Part shown: in pieces, positions 22,762-35,046 of the stretch
Layout: each line of letters opens with the position of its first letter
Numbering within the stretch: the stretch's first letter is position 1
NCBI RefSeq assembly: GCF_001625215.2
Contig: NC_030383.2
Coordinates: forward strand, 9,002,779-9,066,778
Direction of reading: 5' to 3'
Origin: Daucus carota subsp. sativus
Lineage: Eukaryota > Streptophyta > Magnoliopsida > Apiales > Apiaceae
DNA: 64,000 nt
The notes under the pieces: generated by a model
Told to the model about the DNA's origin: nothing
The model's database searches: none
Seen by the model: only the letters and a program-made list of their open reading frames with translations
Position numbers and translations under genes: made by a program

Positions 22762-25700
22762 ATGGAAGGAGAGGGTGAAATTAGCTGCATACAAGGAAAT
22801 GTCTGTCATAGAGTTGTTCTGATTTCTGCTGGTGCTAGTCATTCTGTTGCTCTCCTTGGTAAGATTCTTATATACTTCTGATTTCATGTGCATGTATTTT
22901 CTGTGAAGTAGTGAGTTATTTCGATGTTACGACACTTGATGCCTTGAAAGTTTGTGCTCCATTAGTTAGTACTTCTCGCAATGTTAGTACAAATTTGTTC
23001 AAATGCGATAATAGGGTGTGTTCAGTGTTAGTTTCAAAGGCATTGTTGCTGCTAATGGTGGTTCTCAGACAGAGCAACTGTAGACTATGTATCGGACATG
23101 GATCCATAGCCATATGCTAGAACCAGAAGTATTTACATGTCTCAAGATTCTGGCATGTGAATCAGGGGAGCCAATTTTGTGGGTACTTGTGATTTAGACT
23201 TTAGAGTGACACTTTACTTTTTACAATTTAATTTACTAAAGAGTAATTATAGTTGTGTTTTACAGTGTTAGACAAGAGGGAAATTCATATATGGGATGTT
23301 GCTGATAAACCATGGCTACTGATTTCTGCTCATCTTTACATATTCTTTGAGTAATAATTAAATACTGTTATAGTACTTATTCCCACTATCCTGGAAAATT
23401 TTAACTTCACAGCTGGAAATGTTGTATGCTCTTGGGGACGAGGAGAGGACGGACAACTGGGGCATGGGGATGCTGAAGATCGAATTTCTCCTACTCGATT
23501 GAGCACCTTAGATGGTCAGGAAATAGTATCTGTGAGCTGTGGAGCAGATCACTCAACTGCTTATTCCGAGTTGAGTAGGCAAGTGTACAGTTGGGGATGG
23601 TATGTTCTGTGTGCTCAACAACTAAATATTACTGTAAAGGCAATTTTCTTTTGTCAAGCTGTAAATTACACTCTTTTAACTCCTGCTTTGTTCTTTGCTC
23701 TTCTGGATCTCCTGTAGGGGTGATTTTGGGAGACTAGGTCATGGAAACTCTAGTGATGTTTTTATTCCTCAACCGATAAAAGCATTATATGGTATGCGCA
23801 TAAAACAAATTGCTTGCGGAGACAGCCATTGTTTGGCTGTGTCCATGGAAGGCGAGGTGCATAGGTATTTTATATAGCATTTTGTTTGTATCAGTATTGT
23901 CCTTCATATTGATTCTCTTTTTATCTAACCAATTTCCATATGTATAATGTTTTTGTTTGCACATCTTGTCCTGTGCTTGTATAGTTGTATAAGAAATCTA
24001 AATCATCACTTGATTCTTAAATGGTTTATAGGTGATCGTAGAGATATGTGTCTTCCCAATTAAAGATTAAAGTTATTATTGTTCTTGATGCGAAGTTCTT
24101 CGTTTATGTTGTGACATGTACATCCTGCAGTAGAGCATTTACCTTCTATCTATTAAAAAACTTATAGAGAAAAGTTAATTGATGTGATCAGCAGTTTAGC
24201 ATGTTAAAGGCGAAAGCTGTTCATAGCAATTAAGTATTATGTGAGTAGTGCTTTAACTGTTCTTTAGATAATTGCATGTTTTGTGATTACGTTCTTGCTC
24301 ATATATGCGTGTGTTAATAGCTCAATCCTCAGTATGTTTTCTGTTGTGTATTATGGATTTCCTGTTTCTGTTCTAAATTCTTCATCTCTGACTTTCATTG
24401 TAGCTGGGGACGAAATCAAAATGGTCAGTTAGGTCTAGGCACCATAGAGGATTCTCTTGTGCCCCAAAAAGTTCAAGCTTTCCAGGTATATAGGTCCAAC
24501 AGTTCGTTGTCCCAGAACCTTCTTGTTGCTTTGCCTTTTAACTTGGTATATGGTACTCAGTTCGGTAAATTTTACAACTATAATTTCATGTTGTCTAGTC
24601 AGTTACAGCGGCCATCATCTATAGTTCTCAAAGACATCTTGATATATGCTAATAAAGTTGGTGTGGAACGCATATCCATCAAGTGTGCATACATACGGAT
24701 GCTGTCATACATCAACCTTTTGTGAAAACTTAAGTTTTTAGCAACCACCTTAGTAGAAACTAACTTCATAGGATGCATTCATCATCACTGTTGTTGGTCA
24801 CAAAACTTCGTCATAAAATATGGCCAACAAAAAAAATATTGCCTGATATATTTGGAGTACATATAAAGCATTGTGGCATACTGTTAGTCAATGTGTAATT
24901 TTAATGTTTATAAAGCACTACTATGTTTTACATTTGATTGGTTTTTGCATCATATCAAGCACCGTTGCTAGCAAAATTAAAAAGGTCTGGGAAAATGAAG
25001 GTTAAAATGCACCCATTGGATAATGACAAGAATAAATTACAGGCACAAGCAAATGGGATCACATTGGGTCTATATTAAGATAAATAGACATGTAAATTGT
25101 GTTGGAATTTTGGCGGGCATACTGTTATGTTTATATCATAGTGGACAAAAAGCTTTACCTCTTTTAGATGCTTTGTGCAGGGCATAGCTGTCAGAATGGT
25201 TGCTGCTGGTGCTGAACATACAGTCGCTATCACGGAAGATGGAGACCTTTATGGCTGGGGATGGGGACGTTATGGAAATTTGGGGTTGGGTGACCGAAAC
25301 GATCGTTTAGTTCCGGAGAAAGTTTCAAATGTTGACGTATGTGTTAAATTAAGTTATAATATACTTTATAATACTTCTCACATAAGTTTGGACTTCTGAT
25401 CACTGTAATGTGTCTTGTATGCCTTTACAGTGTACTTGGTTCATTTCTTCTCCCAATTCTTTCTTTCATTTGTTCTTCACATATTTTTTTGGAAAGTAAA
25501 ACCTAAATATATATTTTCTTACATAGTTCTGATAGCGGGTTTTGTCTTTTTTCATCAACATTCTTCCCAATACGCCAAGAGTTTCCAATCCTGTTATCAT
25601 CTTAAAATTAATTTGTATGTGATATAAGATGCCAAACTCCAAACATGATCATTTGGTGATTTGTTTTCTACTTTCTAGTATAACTTTACTTTAAATTTGG

Positions 25701-27765
25701 AGCTTGCTGCTAGTTATCCTTTATCTTTTTTTACTGCTTGAGGTTGAGTTATTTTCTGACTAAGAAGTGCAAGGCACGTGATCAGTAAAAACATGTTGTG
25801 CAAGTAGAACATTTGCAATATACATGATAATATCTATGTTAATTGAACGGAAGTGCTGAAACTTGTTAGTAAGAAGGTGATCACTCTAGCAGATGCTTGT
25901 AAACATTCCATGTATTCTTGGCACTGCTTAAACCAGCACACAAAAGCATAATTATATGGGCTATATGAATGCGTGGGAATTTTCAAAATATCTCTGAAGT
26001 TCTCGTTGTCCAGGATGAGGAGATGGTTCTGATTGCCTGTGGATGGCGGCATACAATATCTGTCTCCTCTTCTGGTGGTTTATACACTTATGGATGGAGC
26101 AAATATGGGCAACTAGGACATGGGGATTTTGAAGACCATCTCATCCCTCATAAGCTTCACGCCTTGCAGGGAGAAGTTGTTTCCCAGGTAATGTAGTACT
26201 TAACTCAAATTTATTTGTTTTTTGCTTGTTTACATACTTTAGTTCGTAATGGTGCTCGTTAAGGTTGACAAAAATATATTTTGCCTTTGTCTAAGAAATC
26301 CGGTCTCTCGAGCTCAAAGCATTTTCGTTTCCCCTTCTAAACCGACTCTGAGCATTGTTTACTCATCCATCTTTATGTAGTAAGTACTCAGAACTTAATT
26401 CACTTGTGGGGTCCGATTGGCTTAAAGATCTGCCTCTTTCACATAATAATATTAAGATTGATGTTACACAGATAATGATTATAGTCTATACTTGGCACTT
26501 GTACTTTACTGGATATTTTAACTTATAATGAAAACATCAACAACAAATCATCAAAAAAAAAATGAAACATTTGATAGTTAGTTTCTGACATTCTGTCAAT
26601 CTTGTGTGTCGGAATTTCACATGACAAAATTGAGGTTATGGCCGAAATCATGACAAGTATGGAGTTTTTATACAACAGCAATGGAGTTATCAATATATTT
26701 CAAGTTGACAGAATTTTTGTGCAGCATGCCTCCTAGTTCTTATATTGATTGCTTGTGGCATCATTATCGTTAAGCTTTGTAAAACTTTTTCATCCTGAGT
26801 GGCTGAGTGTGATATCGACATATTTGTCATGCATACTTGAAAAATCCACAAGGTTGCTAAATGAACTCCATAAGTTGAATAATAGAAGCTGTATTATATA
26901 TAATCAAGGGGGTTTTGTTCAGTGGAGTACCCTAAAATGGAGTACTAGTTGGAGAACCATTTCTCCTGCATATGTTCTGTAATATTTTTAAAAGAATAAT
27001 ATACTATAGAACATATAGTTAACGTTTAGTACTTCATTTAAGGTACTCTACTAAACATTTGCCATTATCAAGTTGCTTATCTTATGAGCTGATGAGCATA
27101 CTACTGTCCTCAATTGGGTCGATTTTCTGGTTGCCTAAACCAAATATCATAGTTCATAATTTCAACAAAAAATCCCCAGAGAGGATGAAGGGCACACATC
27201 TACTTGAATACTTGATACAGCTACAAACCTCTTTAATTGCAAGGTTACTGAGTAAATATACATAACTTAACGGTAACATATAGCGCATAATAGAAAATGG
27301 CTTGACAGGTACAACAGACCCTTGTACAATTAGCATTTGGCGGTGTAGCTATTCAGTGATCGGTGGGTCTTAATTACGAGTGTTTTACGCCTATATGTTT
27401 TTTTGGATAAATTTTCTATCTAAAAATTAGGACTTCTTACGAAATCACCCATTCTCGTACTACTCTCGCCCAAGGACGCTTAATTTCGACGTTCTGATGG
27501 GATCAGGTGCATGTTTTATACCTATATCACTTCTCGAGTTGGATCTTAATAGAAAAAGAAAATTTGTGTAAGACACGTGGAATAAAGAGTCAAAACAGAA
27601 CATAGGGATAAATTTCGAGGTTTTTTTATCCTCTTAATCCTAAACAGAGTTCTTCGATTTTGTTCATACAAAATTATGCATGGGATGTAGTACATTATAT
27701 AATGCTCTATCATTTGACCATTATTTGAGACAGGTCTCATCCGCCTATTGGGTGATACCAGAGAG

Positions 27766-27831
<66 letters not shown>

Positions 27832-30509
27832 GATCCAAATTAATGTGGTTTTTCTCTTCCAAATTAATGTGGTTTTTCTCTTTGACATTGATGCAGATAT
27901 CAGGTGGTTGGAGACACACAATGGCACTGACATCTAATGGAAAACTCTATGGTTGGGGATGGAATAAGGTTACTAAGACTCTCCTTTGTATACTTGCATA
28001 CAAGCTTTGGGCTAAAATAAAACACTGATTTTGTATCTGTGAGTTGTCTTATTATACTATTCTATTTGCATTCTCAACTCAGGAACTGTTTTTTGTTATG
28101 CCGTCATAGTACATCATCTTACTCAATGATGAATTATTGCACATTGTGCAAAACTTTTCAACGCAGAAATTTTATGAAGAGTTCTAAAGTTCTCCTTGAA
28201 TTTTATGGCAACTTATTATTGCATTTTTTCAGAACTACATTTCCTTTCTTCTGTTTCTATTTTTTCTAAAGGTATTCACTGCCAACATCACAATCATAAT
28301 TTGGACTATTCATCACCTATGTTGTTACTGATATTGGCATGTTTGAGCATTATGTGCATTGTATGTTTGTAACTAATATACAACTTTGATTTCTATATAC
28401 AGTTCGGACAAGTTGGGGTTGGTGATAATCTGGATCATTGCTTTCCGATGCCTGTAAATTTTCCACATGAGGAGGCATGTACTTGGTTCCATTACTTTTC
28501 AAATTGATCTGATGTTTGGTTCAGACGGTTTCTCTTTCTAATCCTTGAACTTAGTAATATTTTTTTCTTCTCCAATATTTCACTTGCAGAAAGTAGTTCA
28601 GATCTCATGTGGGTGGAGGCACACTCTTGCTGTCACTGAAAAACAGAACATATATTCATGGGGAAGAGGAACAAATGGACAGCTGGGACACCAGGAGTCT
28701 ATAGACAGGTACTAACATTTCTACTTCACAGTATGTTGCAGGTATAGTTTTTAATTATTTATCTTAAGACTTTTTTGGCCTCAAGTGGAAAATAGTATAC
28801 CCATGGCAAGTTATGCAGGTTATTGTTTAAGCCTCTAAGGAAAACACGCATATTAATCACATCATCATTACCTTGATTGTCCTCAACCATAGATAGCCAT
28901 CGTTATGAGACAAGCAGATAGTCTTCCTTCATGAGTTTTATCCTTTCTTAATTTATGAGCAGATGAAAGAAGTAAAAAAAACAAATCTTCATCATTCATG
29001 CAATTACTGTAATTAATCCTACTATTCAGAGGAGACACTAGATACAGATAAGTAAAGATTCCCTGATAAAATATCATGAGAAATTATTTTAGAATAACAC
29101 CATCTCAGAAATCTCAGGTATATGTGTTCCTCTAAGTGTCATGACCTTTTCCGTGCAAACATTCAAATCCTAGCAATCAAGGGGAATAAGAATTTAATAA
29201 AAGTATGTGGAAACATCTCAGTGAATTTAGGTACATAGTCTGACTTATCTTTATAGCAAGAATAACCTGTTATAATGTATATAGCTTGTAAAATCATGTT
29301 AGTCATGAATATTCCACTCCTGAATTTTTTGATTATTAAGTCATTGTTTATTTTCCTTGGACTTTGTAGAAACATTCCAAAGATCATAGAGGCGTTAAGC
29401 GTAGATGGGTTGAACGGACAACTGATCGAATCCTCAAACATTGATCCATTAATAGGTATCGCATACTTTTCCAGATGATATGAATTAGTATGAATTCCTA
29501 GTGAACAACTGATGTGAAAGAATTATTACGAATTTCCAGTAGAACAAATGATGATTCCAAATATTTTCTTGAGCAGGGAAAATTTCAGTCTTGCCATCAA
29601 CTAGATATGCAGTTGTTCCAGATGATAAGAAAGTATGCTTCTCTTTCTGCCAAACTTCAGTGTATTTACAATAAAAATGTCACAAAATAGGGGGGGGGGG
29701 GGGGGGGGGGGGAATATGGTGTTTCCATCTACTATTGACAGTCTTCTTCCTTGCATTATATATATATAAGGAGATACAAACTTTATGTGGGAGTTTACCA
29801 ATTAATTTATTATGCTTCTGTGTAAAATATAAAAGCTCAAGATTCTATCTAAATAGATCCTTCTGCCATTTGTTTTTCATAATGTTTTAAATAATGTAGT
29901 TAATATTTATTTAGGATGTGCTGATAGGCTTTTTTGTAAATACTTGTCATATTTATTTACAGTTCGGCATCATTGCTACTAAATTAGATGAATGAAGATC
30001 CTATAGGGTTTTTTATTTGTCATCAAATTTTTGTCCTCGTAATCAGGTGCCCTCCCAGCTAATCTTTTGTGGAAATGATGTAAAAATTTGTTTTCTCTTC
30101 TGATCAAGTCATTCCAGTAAACCCTGTTATAGAAGTTACACACTGAAATGCTTTTCGTTGATGTTTTAATTGGCCTAGTTTACACTGTGCATATAACTAG
30201 AGTTTAATAGCACACTAACTTCACAAGATATTTGCAGTGGATATGTGGTGAACACTCACAATTTTCTCTATTGTCAAAATCTCAAAGTAGTAGGCCTGAC
30301 AAAAAGAACTCAAACTATAGGAATTTTGATTATCTTACCTGTTATATTTTTGTTTTATTTTCAACTCTCTGCCTTCTATTATCCTGATTGTTACTTATTT
30401 AAAAGGCTTTAAATTGATTCAGGTTCATGGACAAACAGTTTCGTTAGTAGAGAGCATTACAAGTGATGTAAGTGTCCCAGAAGGTGATGTGAAAAGGATT
30501 CGTTTATGA
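22762..30509 (+). CDS. UVR8: UV-B photoreceptor UVR8 (RCC1-type seven-bladed propeller)
   Basis: Twelve exons: 22762-22858, 23413-23599, 23718-23864, 24404-24485, 25181-25336, 26014-26187, 27897-27968, 28403-28474, 28590-28708, 29370-29455, 29577-29632, 30423-30509. They encode 444 residues against 440 in Arabidopsis. The dimer-interface repeats GWRHT occur at Trp234, Trp286 and Trp338, one residue later than Arabidopsis Trp233, Trp285 and Trp337; Trp285 is the main UV-B-sensing residue. The arginines after them are kept. The C-terminal signalling VP pair falls at 411-412 within RYAVVPDD, followed by a short tail ending SVPEGDVKRIRL. UVR8 is a homodimer that splits on UV-B absorption and then binds COP1 to promote photomorphogenic and protective genes. 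Intron 8 is GC-AG (GAGGAG|GCATGT); no GT donor keeps frame. Intron 6 holds a 5S-like relic and a microsatellite, and intron 11 a 23-base poly-G run. Nothing suggests inactivation. Confidence 0.97.
27429..27530 (-). repeat. Degenerate 5S rRNA-derived sequence in UVR8 intron 6
   Basis: On the minus strand the sequence reads ATGCACCTGATCCCATCAGA, later TTAAGCGTCCTTGGGCGAGA and GTAGTACGAGAATGGGTGA, ending GAAGTCCT. These blocks follow plant 5S rRNA in order and spacing over nearly its full length, with many C-to-T or G-to-A changes in between (for example GATTTCGTAAG where 5S has GACCTCCTGGG). An intact 5S gene is ruled out. It may be a decayed 5S copy or a remnant LTR of a Cassandra-type TRIM, which carries 5S sequence in its LTRs. 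An 8-base TGGTATCA, the usual initiator-Met primer-binding motif, lies on the same strand at 27753-27760, in the correct direction for an element whose 3' LTR holds the 5S part. Confidence 0.75.
27766..27828. repeat. (CA)n(TA)n compound microsatellite
   Basis: About 10 CA units run directly into about 22 TA units, ending 68 bases before UVR8 exon 7. It is expected to be highly variable in length. Confidence 0.92.
27835..27882 (+). repeat. Perfect 24-bp tandem duplication at a splice acceptor
   Basis: Two exact copies of a 24-base unit beginning CCAAATTAATGTGG and ending TTTTTCTCTT stand head to tail just before the acceptor of UVR8 exon 7 (27897). The duplication doubles the pyrimidine tract and probably the branch-site region. 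Confidence 0.9.
29690..29712. repeat. Poly-G tract (23 G) in UVR8 intron 11
   Basis: Uninterrupted run of 23 G on the sense strand within intron 11, 58 bases after the donor. The length may be affected by assembly. Confidence 0.9.
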
Positions 30510-31164
30510 AGTTCTTGGTCTTGTGCACAAATCCTTTCACGCAGAACTGTAATATACTATGAATAAACTAAATTGTGTGAAATAGTCAGGTATGTGTAAT
30601 GTGTATGGTTGTTATATGTATGTTGTACTAAATTATATCAACTTACTGTCACTAAAAAGTTCTAGCTATATATGCCCCCAGACTCCGGAGTTTAGACTCT
30701 GGAAAATCTTGAATACTTTGGTTTGTGACGATTGTAGAAAGTTGAACTTGGTTGTAGAAATGCTAAAACCTACATTTGCTTGTTAGCGTTAATCTGTACT
30801 TTTTATTTTATTGTTTGCTTAATGTGTTGACCTGTAATTCTTAGTTACATGATGCCAAATACTATTAGGACAGTTCTGCCTAAATAAGAGCATTCATTCT
30901 TCTGTAATTGAGCCAAGCTAGGAATTATATAGTTGGCTTCTATCTTGCTGTGACTTGTGGATGGTCTTGGGGAATCAGTTTTGTTGATGTGTATTGACGT
31001 ATTGTGTTTCTCTCGTGGCATAAACTGAAATAAAACTTCAAAGATAGAAACACAGCTAATTTCATCATCGTTGGTTCACGATTATCAGGAACATACATAT
31101 ATAAGATGGGGAAAAAAGTCCTGACAAAAAAAAAGATGGGAAAAAAACTGTTAGAATGATAAAA
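30510..31164. other. UVR8 3' flank
   Basis: Contains the likely UVR8 3' UTR and a tail-only insertion near 31103-31147. No gene seen. Confidence 0.5.
31103..31147 (+). mobile_element. Tail-only retro-insertion, about 15-bp duplication
   Basis: AAGATGGGGAAAAAA (31103-31117) and AAGATGGGAAAAAAA (31133-31147) differ at one base and flank GTCCTGAC plus seven A. The short remnant ends TGAC before the A-tail, like the SINE at 16611, which ends AGTC before its tail. Confidence 0.5.
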
Positions 31165-31480
31165 ATTATGTTGTGTTTGGTTGGGGATAATGGAATAGAA
31201 TGGAATGAAATGAGTAAAAAATACTTGAAACTAATAGAGATAGTAAGAGAGTTTTGAAAAAACTTTGAAGAAGTGCAAAATTGCTATGATGAGATTTGAG
31301 AAGAAATTGAGGATGAGAGAGAATGGAGCATTCCATCTCAAATGGAAGGGGTGATAGAGCATATGATGTAGGGAATGGAATGGAGGAAGGAATGAAATTT
31401 CTTAAAAATCATCCATAAGATAGTTCATTTTTCATTCCATTCCTTCCGGAATCATTCACCCCAACCAAACGCAACATAAT
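31165..31480. mobile_element. TIR element with GGAATG-rich interior
   Basis: A 22-bp terminal inverted repeat, ATTATGTTGTGTTTGGTTGG on the left, has a complement at 31459-31480 with one mismatch. Inside, GGAATGGAAT-type words repeat on one side and their complements on the other. Length is 316 bp with no coding capacity. The GTTTGGTTGGGG end suggests a Tourist-like or hAT-like MITE. I could not fix the target duplication. Confidence 0.7.
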
Positions 31481-31607
31481 ATTTTCGCTCCATAGCAGTA
31501 GCACTCCTCACTGTATGCATAAAAAATTTGATTTATCTGTTTTTTGAAAATATTTATTTCTGAAAAGGTATATAAATATGTATATTTATAAATTAAACAA
31601 TCAATCA

Positions 31608-34269
31608 TCAATAGTAGATATATATAAAAGAGGATGTGGGTGTGTGAATTGTTCGATTCAGTCTTATAATTTTTTTTAAATTTCGGATAGATAATATAAT
31701 TATAATTCAAAAAATCATGTTTAATACAATTCTAAAGATAATATAATTCTTTTTATTGAATTCTAAAAGTAATACTCTAAAATTTAGAAAAAAGATTCTA
31801 ACAGTAATACACTTCTTTTTCTTATTTAGGAATCATAAAGATAATACAATTCTTATTTTAATTTTTTTATTCATTAATATACAAATTATTAAAGAACTAC
31901 AATTCTTATTTTCAATAGTTATCAAATTTAAAGTTTTATTTTATTAAATTTGAAAATAAAATTTACAATTTTATTTTATTGAAATTTTCCAAATTTATCA
32001 TATAAATTTGTATCAAACATGTATAAAAAAAAATTTACAAGACGGCATGAATTGATCGGAAGACATAAGTTTGCAACATGTAATTTTACCATTGACCATT
32101 CTATAGCTTAACCTATCGAGGGTAAGCTCTCCGATTTTTTTCCACCGGCGAGAACACACACACCCTCCCTCAAGTGACATGGTGTCTCTGGAATTGTTCG
32201 ATTTAGTCTTAAATTTTAAATAATTTAAAATTATAATTTAAAAATGAGGTTCAAGTATTGTAGATATAAAAAGATTGCAAAGATAGTACAATTCCTTACT
32301 TATTTAAGAATCATTAAAAAGTAAAATTTTATTTATTTTAAATAACAGTTATTGAACAAATATAATTAAAAAATACAATTCTTATTCTCAAAAGTTATAA
32401 ATTTATAATCTTATTTTATTAAGTTTTTTCAAATTATATATCTAAAAAGTAAAAACCAGCATCTTCTAGAATCTCAAATTGTATAAAGAGGTTCGTCGCG
32501 CTAAACTCACGTCGTTTAATAAATATCAAGAAGATAGCATCTCTGTCATGAAAACATCTTTGAGATCTTCGCAACCTCATTCAAATAGTATGCATGGACT
32601 TACAACCAATCTCGACAATAGTTCGATCCAGTCTTATAATTTTTTTGAATTTCGAATAGAAAATAAAATTATAATTCAAAAAATCAAATTCAAGGATCTT
32701 AAAGGCAATACAATTCTTTTTTTATTGGATTCTAAAAATAAAAAAAAAATCTTATAATTTTCTTAAATTTTGGATTGAAAATATAATTATAAAAAAAAAC
32801 CAGGTTCAAGGATTTCAAAAGTTGATGCAATTCTTTTTTTTTTTTTGGATTCTAAAGGTAATACAATTTTTTTCTTATTTAGAAATTTTAAAAGGAATAG
32901 GATTATATTTATTTGAACTAACAATCATAGATAAAATATAATTTATATTTAAGATTTGTAAGGTAATACGTACAATTTTTATTTTCGATTTAGTTTTATA
33001 ATTTTCTTAAATTTCGAGTAGAAAATGAAGGATTGTAAAGATAATAATCATTAAAAAAACTAATAGCAAAAAATATAGAACCATAAAAGAATAATAATTT
33101 TTAACTAATAAATAGGAATCATAAAATAAAAATAATTAATAAAATAAAATATTATATATAAAATAAGAGTCATATATTGATTTTATGATAATGTAAATGA
33201 TTCTTGATTAGTATTGTGTTGACGGGTACGGGAGGCGGCCCGAACTAATTTTTATCTAAATAATAATAATTTTTTTATTAGTATTATGTTTGACGAGAAA
33301 GTAGCTAAAATAATTTTTTATTTATGTTATAATATATTTATTGTTAAAATGGGAACACGGTTCAAAATAATTTTTATCCAATCATAATCTTTAATTTTAT
33401 CAAAATTAGAATAATTTTTATATTTATTTAACTAACAATCATAGATAAAATACAATTTATAATTAAAATTTGTAAGATAATACGTACAATTTTTATTTTC
33501 GATTTAGTCTTATAATTTTCTTAAATTTCGAATAGAAAAAAAAAGATTGTAAAGATAATAATCATTTAAGAAAATAATAGCAAAAAAATTAGAACCGTAA
33601 AAGAACAATAACCTTTAACTAATAAATAGTATTCATAAAATAAAAATAATTAATAAAATAAAATAGGATATAAAATAGGAATCATATATTGATTTTATGA
33701 TAATGTAAATGATTCTCGATTAGTATTGTGTTTGACGGGCACGAGAGGCGGCCCAAACTAATTTTTATCTAAATAGTAATATTAGTATTATGTTTGACGG
33801 GAAAGTGGCTAAAATAATGTTTTATCTATGTTATAATAATTTTTTTTGTTAAAACGGGACCATATTTCAAAATAATTTTTATCCAATTATAATTTTTAAT
33901 TTTATCATAATTAGAATAATTTTTATTAGTACTGTGTTTGACAGTAAGGAGACCCAAACTAATATTTAAATTGTAATATTTTGTTATTAGTATTGTATTT
34001 GATAAGAGAGCGGCTCAAACTAATTTTGATCTATATTCTGATATTTAATTTTATCATTAAAATAATAATTATGGATTAATATTGTCTTTGACGGGAAGGC
34101 GGTTCGAACTAATTTTAATATTGGTATTGTGTTTGACAAGATAGCTACTTAAACAAATTTTTATACTAATTATAATATTTTTTTTTATAAGTGATATGTT
34201 TAATTGGAAGATGACTCAAATTAATTTGTATCAAATTATAACGCCGCGAAGCGCGGCTTTTTTTACTAA
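31608..34269 (+). mobile_element. Non-autonomous Helitron-like element with internal repeats
   Basis: The 3' end is clear: a perfect 6-bp hairpin GCCGCG-AAG-CGCGGC (34243-34257), eight bases, then CTAA (34266-34269) followed by T, matching Helitron rules (hairpin, CTRR, insertion before T). The 5' end is less certain. A TC near 31608 opens TCAATAGTAGATATATATAA and then AAAGAGGATGTGGGTGTG, resembling plant Helitron 5' starts. No Rep/helicase frame exists. The interior is very AT-rich and holds a roughly 515-bp tandem duplication (32904-33920). Confidence 0.6.
32904..33920 (+). repeat. Tandem duplication of about 510 bp
   Basis: Two diverged copies (about 32904-33418 and 33419-33920) share the same block order: AACTAACAATCATAGATAAA, ACGTACAATTTTTATTTTCG, GATTTTATGATAATGTAAAT, then a TTAGTATTGTGTTTGACGGG block. 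The last block recurs several more times to about 34190. The repeats are non-coding. Confidence 0.75.
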
Positions 34270-34337
34270 TTATAAAATAATTTATACTAAAAATATTATA
34301 TAAATAAAAATTTCTCAAACCAATGCATTATCTTTTT

Positions 34338-35046
34338 AGGGAATTATCTTGTATACTGTTTTTTCAATCTTATTTTCAAAAATATTACCTTCTCCAGTTT
34401 TATTTTCAAAAATACTATGTTCTCTAAAATATTTTCAAAAATGCTACATTTTTGAAAATATTTTTCAAAAATACGGTGGTTGCATATGCAACCATATATG
34501 CAACTACAATTCCTGATTTCAAGTTCCAGTTTTCAAATGTCATTTTCGACCTCATCTTTGGAGTCGATATATAGATGAGGTCGAAAATGACATTTGAAAA
34601 CTGGAAATTGAAATCAGTAATTGTAGTTGCATATATGGTTGCATATGGTTGCATTCAGTTGATTCTATTGCAATCTAATAGCCCCGCCAGGGGCACACCA
34701 TACATCCGTTGTAACTTATAGTTTTCAGTTGCATTTAGTTGCATATGAGGTTGCATTTAGTTGCATATGAGGTTGCATTCATTTGATTCTATTGCAATCT
34801 AATGGCCCCGTCAGGGGCACCCATACATCAGTTGCAACTTACAGTTTTCAGTTGCATTTAGTTGCATATGAGGTTGCAATAACTGAAATTTGAAATCAGG
34901 ATTTGTAGTTGCATATATGGTTGCATATGCAATTACACGATTTTTGAAAATATTTAAGAGAAGGTAGTATTTTTGAAAATAAGATTGAAGAATGTAGTAT
35001 TTTTGAAAATAAGATTGAAAACGTGGTTATGAATAAAAAAATCCCT
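34338..35046. mobile_element. MULE-type element with long inverted ends
   Basis: The arms share TTCAATCTTATTTTCAAAAA and, further in, GTTGCATATATGG-type words in inverted orientation, running inward for well over 100 bases. The outermost AGGG and CCCT are flanked by TATCTTTTT (34329-34337 and 35046-35054), a 9-bp duplication as expected for Mutator-like elements. Exact ends are uncertain by one base. The centre has two copies (about 34660-34760 and 34780-34875) of a unit containing GCCCCGCCAGGGGCAC or its variant. There is no transposase. Confidence 0.7.

Noticed and set aside
27429..27530. Functional 5S rRNA gene
   Set aside because: Too many changes in conserved loops and the internal promoter; at best a relic.
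34424..34654. Minus-strand frame of 76 codons
   Set aside because: Encodes the palindromic arms of the MULE-type element; its protein repeats reflect the inverted repeat.
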